NCBI GenBank assembly: GCA_949987565.1
Contig: OX465112.1
Location: 12,648,555 to 12,712,554, forward strand
DNA: 64,000 nt
From: Luidia sarsii
Taxonomy: Eukaryota > Echinodermata > Asteroidea > Paxillosida > Luidiidae
Reading direction: 5' to 3'
The position numbers were made by a program, and so were the translations under genes. The notes beneath the pieces are model-generated. The model searched no databases, had not been told where the DNA came from, and saw nothing but the letters and a program-made list of their open reading frames with translations. Shown here piece by piece: positions 47,572-58,900 of this stretch (positions are counted from its first letter, which is position 1; the number at the start of each line of letters is the position of its first letter).

Positions 47572-47690
47572 ACTGGTGCCCCTCATCGTGGCAAATACAT
47601 GTATTGTTGACCACTTAGGAAGGACACCATCTAAGGTCTGGACACTGGATAGCTCAGTTGGTAAGACTAAGAGCGCTCATACAGATGTAC
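47572..47690 (+). repeat. tRNA-derived SINE copy, truncated
   Basis: gactggtgcccctcatcgtg, accatctaaggtctggacac, ggatagctcagttggtaaga; the B-box half is missing and runs into an ACATGTAC tract. Confidence 0.65.
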
Positions 47691-49624
47691 ACGTACATAG
47701 ATTACATCGTATGTACATGTACTGTACACGTACCGGTAGTCTGGAACAAACCAATCGACACAGTTTCCATTTTATTTGATACCTCACTTGTAATTGATAA
47801 GAAGTGGAGACTTTTACATGCGGATCCTTTAAGTGTGTTTTCCCGGGGAATTGCCGGTGTAAGCGAGTAAGCGACTGTACTGTAGAGTGAAAACTAAACT
47901 GTAGGCGACTCTGTTTCCCGGGAATCTCCCCGCAATCGTTGAAAAAAAAAGGCCTTTTATTCATTTATCGAGCTGCGTGGGATGAGTTGTTGACTTTAAC
48001 CTCCCAGCTGTCTGTGGCTGGGCTTGGCAGCTGGTGGCAGCCTTTGCAATTCACACCGCTCCAAATGCCACATATGTCACCATCCTTTGTCATACAGTGG
48101 CAGAAAATTGAAAAGAGGCGTGGATACTGGATACGAAGCTGTTGATACGAAGGATGAATTCCCCAATACTTAGTTTTTCAGGAAACAAACAACGACAAAT
48201 TTTTGGTGTTTCAAAACAATCGCAAAAAGAACTGCGATATATGTAGATCGTTATTTGAAATTTTGAATCACTTTGATTTGTGCAATTTTAGTGTTCACAC
48301 ACGATAAAATAATTGATTCAATTGAATCATGGAGGAAGAAGGGGATTCATGATTGAATCACACTTTTTCGCGCCAGTGGGAACGCACCGCATGAGTGGGT
48401 ACAGTATACTGATATAGGCCTACTTAGTGGCTTTTCATTGTGCCCTAATTGTGGAGACATACTGGTTCATACATGTACGTGTACATATGTGTGCACATTC
48501 ACGTACATATGTGTGCACATTCACGTTTGAATGCCTGTGGGTCATTGAATTAACATTTACAATTACATACATGTACAGGTTGGTAATTCCACAGGTACAC
48601 ATGTATGTATGTATACATTTTACATGTACATGTAAGTAGACAGGCACTTACAATGTAGTTTTGAAATTCTGTTACATATAATGTATGTAAATTTATCGAA
48701 AAGTCTAAATAAAATAAGAAAATAAAATAAAATATGAAATTTTAATATTTTGGTGGAATTTTCCATTATGTTTACATGTACATGTACATTGTATACATAC
48801 AGTGTATATGCAGTATGCACATGTGTGGATTATTCCAATTATAAGTATTGTTCTAGTACAGCTGATTTCAAAGTTTCTGTACAGTGTACATGTACATCAC
48901 CTTATTTCCCCCCCCCCAGAATTATACACTTTACTTTTGTGCATACATATTTCAAGGTTCATGTACAGTACTGTACATTGTATGTGTGAATAGACCGACT
49001 GAAATCCCCAGTGATTTTTGGAGAAATCTCCGGGGATTTCGTCTAGCGTGCAAGCCCCTTTAGTTGCACTTGGTCTGGCATGTGTCTGGTAACCACATCT
49101 TGTATTACCACTTTGTGCTGGGACACGTTTGAGTCGCTACAGTTCTTTGGTTTACGTGTAAACTTGGACAATAGTGGTGCCCGGATTCGGAGGGTCCGGC
49201 GCATAGCAACAACGCACCACCAGCACTCTTCATTTGGAGGTCCTGCTGCGGAGTGGTAACCGTTAAGCTAACATGTAACGTGGGCACCTTCACAGAGACA
49301 TGTACAGTATGTATCCAGAAGACTTTGTGAAGAACATCATAGAAAAATCCTACAGTCAGTCTGTTTCTTCGAACCAACTCTCCACCCTCAAAAAATCGTG
49401 GCTGGCTCGGGTTTTCCCCTGTATTTTGTTGCTTTATTTCTGCAGCGAGATGAGCCAAAGCAAACCCTAACACAAACCCTGCATTTGTATCACGATGAGT
49501 GTTGTTATCTGGAGGAAGAGGAACCAGGAGTGCGATATTAAATCGTGAACTCGTGAATTTGAGATCAGCGGGTCCAGGAGGAGATTGTTCCCTTGTCAAA
49601 TTGACTCTGGTGTGTTCCTTACAG

Positions 49625-49675
49625 TTTGTGACGGGCGAAAGGGCAACGTTCTTCTCACTGCAAAAGGCTCCAAAG
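49625..49675 (+). CDS. Possible upstream GNE exon
   Basis: A 51-nt stretch between a good acceptor (gtgttccttacag) and a donor (aag|gtacag) reads FVTGERATFFSLQKAPK in phase 0 to 0 and would join in frame to [11 protein letters not shown] and the GNE start. No homology supports it. Confidence 0.2.
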
Positions 49676-51879
49676 GTACAGTAGGGGTGTCTTGGGCATT
49701 GCTTGGTTGCATGCTACTGACCACAACAACAAAAACAAAAACAGCAACAATAACAACAACAATAACAGCAACAGCAAAACATCAACGGCAATAATGTTGA
49801 GACATAATGCACACAGATCCTGGGCAGACTCTCATTGATCTGTTGATGAATCCTCATTTTTCCTTTTGTTAGAGTCATTGAAAGGGAAAATAAAACATTT
49901 GTTTTTAAACCTCCAATTATTATTTTTTTTAAACTGGGAATTGGATGACTATGACAGTGCACTGCCAGCAAAGAAATGATTGAGTTTTCAGGACTTCTCA
50001 AAAACATGGGTAGGACTTAATACTGACCAAATGCAGTCCGTGTTTGTTGGGGTTGTTTTGCTTTCCCACTAGTCCTGTCAAGTAAAGTCTGACCCACCCA
50101 AATTTCAAATAACCCCTCAAGATAAGGGGTTTACTCAGTTGGACATTGGGACACAAGATTGAACACACCCAACATTGTGGGCCATGGTGCAAGGCTCAGT
50201 ACAGAAGTGAACAATGCAACCCGTTAAGCTGTCTTCCGTTGGTGGTGTCGTGGCAAAAAAACTGGTTACCAGCTGAATGTGTATTGAGTACCAGCTGAAT
50301 GTGTATCGGGCCTGGTTCCCACCAGTGTCGGTTTTTGCTTGAATTGAGAGTACATTGTATGACAGTGGCAGGCAGAAGGGCCCTGCAAACATACAAACAA
50401 ACATACAAGCAAACATACAAACAAATGACCTAACAACAACCCCCCCCAAAACCCCCCCCCAAAAAAACAAACAAACCCCACTATTCGCACTGAAGCTGTT
50501 TGCATTTTCTGTCCTGGGAAATTCCCATCCCACACTCACTTTTATCCACTGTGCTCTGGCCCCCCATCTGAGGACAGGAGGAAGACAAGAGCATCTTCAT
50601 CTCTGCTGTTGCCCCCCTGGCTGTGGATATTCCTCTTCAGTGTTTGGTTGGTGGAAGCACCATCGTGCTTGTTTGCTTTGACTGTGGATGGGCTTTGCTT
50701 GGTTACTAACCCAGGGTATGGCAAAAAAAAATTTCTTCCGGTGGCGGAGTGGATCATTTGGTGGCCCAAAATCAAGACCAGTGTTTGATTCGCCCAGCCA
50801 TTGGGCCTGTGTTGTTAAATTTGAGCCACATGACGTTTGAGTCCAATTGTAAGTCCCGAGTCATTCGGGTCGAGTCTGAGTTATGAGTCACACACTCACA
50901 AAGGGTCAGGTATCCGCTGAAAATGTGTCGGTGCACTGGGTGGAAAACTAGTAATACTAATACTTAAAGGCATACTTGTCAATGCTTGAACAGATGTACA
51001 TGTATCATTAGGCAAGAAAACTGTTGAGAGACAATCATTTGAGCAACCCATGTACTGCAATGCCCCAGTACTAGAGTCTGAAAAAGGGCAGTTACATTGT
51101 ACATGTACATGTATCTTGGCATGCATGAGCATCTGAAAAATATGATGATTATATTTTTTTTTCCATTTTTCCCCCCAATTCACAAGATATGCAATTTGAG
51201 TCTGAGTCTAAGTGCGAGTCAGTAGGTCTGAGTACGAGTTATGTGTTACCATGACTCCACACTGAGTCTGAGTTGTGGAAAAGCTGATTGGAATTGGACT
51301 CAGTCACGAGTCAAACAAGTCCGTTGAAATCATGAGAAAAAAAAAGGACTTTTTGTATCATCAGATTATGAGAGAGGTCCTGCCTTTGACAAAGGTCCTG
51401 CTAGGATCGAAGCGGCAGGCATGTTGTCGTGTGGAGTATATTTTTACAGTGTATGCTAATGAGTGGTCAGTGGCCACTTGGGCTACTAATGCCACTGTTT
51501 CTGGTGGCCGGAGGCCGACTTTAGTGGCTATCATCCATCTGGGCCACAGTCTTGAGTCCAACCCCTTAAACCTCTTAATCCAAAGCAGAAGTGGGTATTT
51601 GTGTCTATAGAATTGTGGTTGTGGTGGAGAGGGTTTCTGATGTCAAACTAACAGCGAACTTTAATAACACTTGCTTCCTGCGTGCAGACATGTCGGCGCA
51701 TTATCTGCACAAAATATGTCTCTGAGGGTGTAACTACTCCACAGTAGATTGTTTACTACCAGCGGCGGGCGTACAGGTGTTTTTAGTTTCAGTCCCTGAC
51801 AAACACCTCTGCGCTCTGCCTGACCTCCTTATTTCTGAGTCTTGGTCTTCAAAGAAAATCAATTTGACAATGTGGGCTG

Positions 51880-52135
51880 CGATGGCTGTACTGTACATGC
51901 ACACGCCCACATGCACATGTACAGTGTATAATACTAATGCATTTGTTTTGGTGTTAGTTGGACATCACAGCGATGGCTGTTCTGTACATGCACATGCCCA
52001 CATGCACATGTATAATACTAATGCATTTGTTTTGGTGTTAGTTGGACATCACAGCGATGGCTGTACTGTACATGCACATACCCACATGCACATGTATAAT
52101 ACTAATGTATTTGTTTTGGCGTTAGTTGGACATGA
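51880..52135 (+). repeat. 84-bp tandem repeat, three units
   Basis: Units share gcgatggctgtactgtacat, gcacatgcccacatgcacat and taatgcatttgttttggtgt(tagttggacat). Confidence 0.85.
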
Positions 52136-52395
52136 TGAAAAATGTGCATGGTTGCAATTTGATTGCATGCCTGCATGATACTGTTTTTGTGCCTAGAGTA
52201 AAATGGACATGACATACAGTACAGTTACCTAAAGTAAGGTACAGTGTACATGTATTCAAATTGGCACAATGCTCTGAAATTCTCTGAAATATGAGAGTTC
52301 AGTTATAATATGGGATATTGATATTTCTTTTGAAGAAAAAGCAACTCTTCATGAGGTTATTCTTTGCAGTATTGACCTCTCGGGTCGTTAGCTGG

Positions 52396-52587
52396 AATTC
52401 AATGAGGTTTTTGCCCTTGCTCGACGTGATAAACACTGAATGCTCAGCAGTGCTTTGCACAGTGCCTGATAAAAATATTTCAGGCAGCTCGAACCCGCGA
52501 CTCCCGAATTCCAGTACGGATGTCTTAACCACTGGACCACTGAGCTGGTGGAGGTTGTGTGGTGGATTTGAATAATGTATAGCGTTG
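52396..52587 (-). mobile_element. tRNA-core TIR element, copy lacking its right TIR
   Basis: Same order as 53127-53368: aattcaatgaggtttttgcc at the left, gtgcctgataaaaatatttc, tRNA-like core on the minus strand (cgaacccgcgactcccgaat, accactggaccactgagctg), ending aataatgtatagcgttg. It lies upstream of GNE exon 1. Confidence 0.75.
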
Positions 52588-52720
52588 CATCATAGATAGC
52601 TGTTAGCTGTTAGCTGGATTTGATTCATTAATCTCTGAACTGATTTGACCTTTTTCCTTGTTGACCTCCTACATGTATCTGGCTTTGACCTCGCTTGCCC
52701 TCCCCCCTCTGTCCCTCTAG

Positions 52721-52974
52721 CATGCCCTGAAGGACTGCCCGCTAGACATCAAGATGGAACCTCCGGCCCCTAAACGCGCCTCTCTGGTGGGACTGGCCGA
52801 CGCCGACAATGCCGCGCCCGAACTGGACCTGCCGGTCAAGAAGCGCATCTGCATAGCGACCTGCAACCGTGCCGACTACTCCAAGCTGGCTCCCATCATG
52901 AAGGCCGTCAAGGCCTCCAGTGACATGGAGCTGTCCGTCATTGTCCTTGGCTGTCACCTGATCGATGACTACGG
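52721..52974 (+). CDS. GNE: GNE exon with the initiator ATG (coding from 52754)
   Basis: Acceptor gtccctctag, donor gg|gtaagg. Coding starts at 52754 ([20 protein letters not shown]) and ends at LIDDYG. Upstream of the ATG the same frame reads [11 protein letters not shown] to the exon border, so a longer N-terminus from an upstream exon is possible. The exon also holds a two-codon ATG-CCC-TGA at 52722. Confidence 0.95.
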
Positions 52975-55900
52975 GTAAGGCTGGACTGAGGGGGAGGGGC
53001 CCGCCTCCCCTCTGCACAGACCCTATGGGGCGGCAGTTGTAGCGCGCAATCCTATGACATGTCTGGGTTTTGGAGCAGTTGGGTGCACGAAACCCATTGG
53101 TCATGTAAGGGCGTGAGCCTAGACATAATTCAAAGAGGTTTTGCCCTTACTCGACGTTGTGGTAAACACTGAGTGCTCAGTGCTTTGCCTGGTGCCTGAT
53201 AAAAATATTCAAGGCAGCTCGGGCGGGATTCTAACCCACGACTCCCGAATTCTAGTACGGACGTCTTAACCACTGGACCACCGAGCTGGTCGAGGTCGTG
53301 TGGTGGATTCGAATAATGTATAGCGTTGTTTACCACAACGTCGAGTAAGGGCAAAACCTCTTTGAATTACATTCTCCTCGACGCAAACATCATGTTATAT
53401 CTATGAAGCCTAGACATACTTGTACATGAATGTCACAGGTCATTTACTTGTGCACAAACCGTTGTCATCTGTTCACAGAGCCATGGTGCACCTGTTTGTG
53501 CATAGATTCATTAGTTTCTTGTTAATCCCTAACGCTTTGCACCTCCCGCACAGGACACACACTGTATGCCGCAATTTACCACAGTGCCCACAGGGGTGTA
53601 GGCTCACATACACACTGTACCACAGGTCACCACAAACACCCCGCTGTGGGATGTCCTTGTGCATGGCCCTTATCCTCCCAAAGGAAAAACCATGTGTGGT
53701 TAGTTGTGGTTTCCATGCTTGGTAGGGTTAAGCCCAAACCTACTTGACATTTCCTCGGGTGCCGACCTCAAAGCCATGCGTGCGGTCAAGCGTGTCAAAA
53801 CCAGCCTGTCTGCTCGCCTCGAGATCGTACTATCGTGGAGTCTCACGCCGTCATTTCTCGTACCTTGCCTCAGGTCCACCTACCGCTACATAGAACAGGA
53901 CGGCCTGTTCATAGACAGTCGGCTCCACACCATTGTCCGGGGAGAGGACGAGGCGGCCATGGTGGAGTCCGTGGGCCTGGCCATGGTCAAGCTCCCGGAC
54001 GTCCTGCTCCGGCTCAAGCCGGACATCATGGTGGTGCACGGCGACCGCTTCGACGCCCTGTCCCTGGCCGCCTCGTCCGCCCTGATGAACATTCGCATCG
54101 TGCACGTGGAGGGCGGCGAGATCAGCGGCACCATCGACGACCTGATCCGCCACTCCATCACCAAGCTGGCCCACTACCACGTCTGCTGCACGGAGCGGGC
54201 CCACAGCCGCCTGCTGGCCATGTGCGAGGACAACAAGGCCATCCTGCTGGCCGGCTGCACCTCCTACGACCTCCTGCTGAACTCGGACACCACCCAGTGC
54301 GGCGGCGTCATCCAGAAGTGGCTGCCGGCGGGCACGGAGCCCCACGACTACCTCATCGCCCTGCAGCACCCCGTCACCACCAGCATCAAGCACTCGCTCA
54401 AGATGTTCGGCCTCATGATCGACGCCCTCCTGGAGTTTGGCAAGAAGGTCATCATTCTCTTCCCCAACATCGACGCAGGCAAGTCACACAAGGCTCTCCC
54501 ACACAAAGCCCGGTGGTTGGGTCCCAGCAGGACCATGCTCAAAGGCAGACGTAAAAAAAGGTCCTACAAGGTTCAAAACATCAGGATGTCAACAATTTTT
54601 CCAATGTTTTTGTCATTTGAATGAGAAAACTTGTATCACTGCCTGTCATAGGTTCCAACTAAACAATACTATGGTCAAACAAACAATGGACAAAACTGAC
54701 TGGGAACTTTTGAACAAATTGAAATATTGTCAGAGAAAACTTTGCCTGGACCGGGACTTGAACCCGAGTTCAAGTTTCCATCCAGTCAAAGTTTTCTTGG
54801 CCAATTTTGAAATTTAAACACTTACATATATTCAAAGTTTCAGGGCCCAACGTTTTGATCCTCCTCAAATATCAAGGGTCTGAGATTTTAATCCTAGCAG
54901 GACCATTCACAAAGACAGAAAGCGTAGATGGTTTTAAGTCTTAATCTTAGTGCAGGACCTTTTTTTTTCTCAAAGATTGCTACGGTTCTCTTGAAATTTT
55001 CCGACAGGAAGCAAAGAAATGACGCGCATCATGCGTCTGAAGGGCATTGAGCACCACCCCAACTTCAAGACGGCCAAGCACATCCCCTTTGACGAGTTCA
55101 TCATCCTGGTCTCCAACGCCGGCTGCATGATTGGCAACAGCAGCGCCGGCATACGCGAGGCCGGAGCCTTCGGCACGCCGGTGATCAACCTGGGCTCGCG
55201 ACAGACGGGACGTGAGACGGGTAAGCGGTAGTAGAGTAGAGGGGTACAGCGAGGAGAGTTTGACTCGCACAGACCTTGACAGCTTGTAAATGGAACAGCA
55301 CCCCCTGCTGACACTGATGTCAGGATGCTGTAATGCTGTCCGAGACCCGAGTTATGTGCATTTGTCTATGTGTGACATTACATGGCAAACTATGGCAAAC
55401 TTTGACCCGGCTATGTGTTGATAACCTTGCACATACATGTACATGCTTCATCACACAGTGCCACATGTAAAATGTTATAGCGCCCTCTGGTGACGGGGGC
55501 TTGACAGGTTGTAAAACATGGCTGACAATGTTGATTAGTTTTGAACCATTCTGCAAGGCTTACATTGTTGCCATCCCTACTAAATAGAAACAACACAGTC
55601 TATATGTATGATGCCCTGCAGTTTTGCCCCGTGCTTTCCAAAATGGCAGCTTCCACGGCATCACTCTCTGGCACCCACTGTTGTCCGTGTAAAGGCTATT
55701 GATGTTAGTTGATTGACACATGATTTTCAAATCGATGCGCCCCAAACTTCTGCAGGGGCATCAAGATTCTCCTCACTACTTCATGATTAACCCTATCCAT
55801 CAATAAACCACGACTGTCTTGGCGTTTTTGAAGCGTTTGGGCTTTGTTCATGAAATGTGGGTTATTCAAACGCAGCAGATTTCAGCCGGAAAGAAGCATG

Positions 55901-58900
55901 TGTAAAATGTTGTTTGAATACTTAGAATCTGCCTCAAACCTGCTTCGGTTGCACACACATTCCTGTTGGCATATTTAACCGCTGGAGGCAGTCTGAATAC
56001 AGCTGGAACACTGGGGGAGGATTTTTAATGCTGCCAGATTGCAGTCCGAATATTCAGACTGCGCTTTGAATAAGGAATAGGAATAATGTTTATGTGATGG
56101 AAATATGCACAAGGAATATCCGAAGACTTTTCATTCAGCCTGCATTCCTGTTCTGTAGTGTGACTAGGGTTTGAGTTTAAGTTATCCGAGGATTTTTGTT
56201 TGCTTCAGACTAGATGAAGAAGTCTTTGACTTTAAAACAAAAAACTTTAAAGGCCTTAAATTCTGATCTGAGTAAGACCTTTCTCAAAAGCTTTTACGAA
56301 AGGTCCTGCTAAGATGGAAACGCCAGTCCCTGTAAATGTATGAGGTTTGTGTCATTCTTTTGCTTATCTAAGCCAGTGAAGCAGTAATCGGGTAATAGCA
56401 ACATTTTGGGAATGATAGAACTGTCCTTGTCATCCCAGGTGAAAATGTTTTGCACTGTCGGGAGGCAGACACAACAGAGAAGATCAAGCACGCCATGGAG
56501 ATACAGTACCAGAAGCAGTACCCTCCGTAAGTGTTTGCAAAGCTGAGCTTCCGGGAAGGAATTCCAGAAACAATGGCTGCCAAGCCGGGATTTCAGCCCG
56601 GGCCGGTGGTTTTGTGAAGGCCACTCGCGTTAGCCTTTTCATATTTTTACTTGCCTGAATGGGAAATCTCCTTGCCCGAAAATGAAAACAAAAGAAAACA
56701 TTAAAAGAAAATCTAATTTCTCAATAATCTTAACCACTCGGGCCTTTCAGTGGCATTTTGAGTTTGTTAAAAGCTGTGATTCATTATGATTCTAAATGAT
56801 TCATATATGTCCTTAAAATCGTTGATCTGATCTGTAATGCCTCACCTTTGAGATCTGCAGTCTGTTTGATGATTTGCGGTCGTACGTGCTGACACAGGAA
56901 ATAAATGTCGATTTGAAAAGTAGAAGCACCGTTCTGCCTTGGAGACAAATTTTGCTAAAATGTTAGTATCCCTGACTATACCCCAAGTCCACTTGCACCT
57001 TGCAAACGTTGTGTTTTAGAATGTCAAGTTTTGAGATTTGCTTTTTGATAATTAAGCCAGTAAGCAGTTTGCAACATAGTTTTGCATGACTATTAAAAAC
57101 TGTAATATGCAAAAAATGTCGCAATCTGCTCAGTGCTTACTGACTAAAATGACAAAAGCTGGCTGATTTTTCGATCCCAACAGGACCTTTGGGTAAGGTC
57201 CCCCTAGGATTGAAACATCAGGATCGAAATGTCAGGCCCTCCTAATTTTGAGGCCAACCATCCCTGGTAACCGCTAAAAGTAGGTGTTGGCTGGTACCCA
57301 CCTTGAATGAATTCAGTGGCGTTCTCGTTGGGGGCAGGTCGTACATCTACGGCGACGGGCACGCCATTCCCCGCATCATGAAGTTCCTGCGGGAGATTGA
57401 CATCAACTGCGAGACGCAGAAGGACTTTGTGTTCCCGCCCATGCCGCCCAGCCACCACCGCGACATCGACCACATCTTGGAGAGGCAGAGCGCCCTCGCT
57501 GTGGATCTGGGCGGCACGCAGCTCCGTGTGGCCCTCATTGAGAACCACGTGAGTTCATTGGCGCAAGCCGGTTGTTATTCTTCTCATTTAAAAAGAAATT
57601 ATCTTCATTTTTTTTAAATTTAGTGGGCCTGACGTTTCGATCCTAGCAGGACCTTTCTCAAAGGCAGAGTGACAAGGACAAACGTGAGGAAAAAAAAACA
57701 CCCCAAATCGCAATTGTTTTTATCAGCGTATCAGTGTAAACGTCCCTTTCATCAATGCTGCAGGCTTTTTGCAGATCTCTGGCTGTGGTGTCATTTGGGC
57801 GGTCTGTTGATTGGTTCCGTTTGACGTTCTTTTGCCAGGGGGAGATCCTGTTGCAGACGTCGCAGCCCACCCCTCCGACCAATGAAGAGCGCATGACCAA
57901 GCTGATTGACATGCTGGTCGGCGTCTCCCAAAAGGCCATCGCCCTCAACTGTCGAGTGCTCGGAGTTGGTGAGTCCGCCTTTTTGATTGATCTTTGATTG
58001 GCCACGCCCCGCTGCTATTCTTGTATTTGTGCTACTCCGTATGCTGTCGTTGTCTGACGTCACTTCCTGCCCTGGTCAGTAAGCATTTTGATGAAGTGCA
58101 CGTAGTTGTCTCTTCTCTCTATCCTCTCTATCCCTTGCACTGCCCGGAGCTTCGTCTCCCTTCAAAGACCAAAACTGTGTCTGATAATTGGAAGTTTTAG
58201 GGTCAAGTTGCATTTTTTTGGGGGGGGGGGGGCTGATGTTTCGATCCTCGCATTCTGCCTTTGAGGAAGGTCCCGCTTTTTCTTTTTGATCATTGGAGTC
58301 GGTTATTAGGAGTACGCAACATCATTCGTTTTTGCAGCAATATAATTTTACCATGTGGTCCCGAGCCCCTAACACAGATTACAAAATGTAGTATTGAATC
58401 GGGTCATCAGGCGTTGTTAGAGGTGGGAAGCACAGGAATTTCCAATCTTTACAAACCCGAGGGCCGGGTGCATAAGTCTCATGTGGGATTTTGGTCAGAG
58501 GCGACACTCCTCCACCTTCGAAAAAAAAAACCGGACCCTAAAAAGGGACCACTTGAAATTTGGGTCATATTTGAATGGTGACGCTGATTTTAGGTCAATA
58601 GGATTATAAGTGAGCTTACGCAAAGTACATCCAGACGTGTTCTTAGATTATCCTTATCTTGATTCTGTTTGAGTAATGAGTCAATGGAATACCTGTTGTA
58701 ACGGTGGTGCTGATAGCAGATTTGACTGCACCCGGATTTCCGGATCCAACCGGTTCAGTTCAACAGATGTGTCCTCAGTCATTGACGTAATTTGCGGCCT
58801 CAAAGGTCGTATACAATGTAGTTGTATAAAGTGGAATTCAGGGGAATTCAGGGGAATTCAGGGGAATGCGGTCACAGATGTGAACTTTGAACGTGTGCAT

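Larger units (their letters stand above)
45890..52395. other. Intergenic DNA upstream of GNE
   Basis: No gene recognised. Contains an inverted-repeat element (46013-46188), a SINE (47572-47690), scattered ACATGTACA tracts, a hairpin-family fragment (51370-51420) and an 84-bp tandem repeat (51880-52135). Upstream GNE exons may lie here. Confidence 0.45.

Noticed and set aside
53835..54393. Long alternative frames overlapping GNE exon 2 on both strands
   Set aside because: Shadows of a GC-rich coding exon; only the + frame matches GNE.
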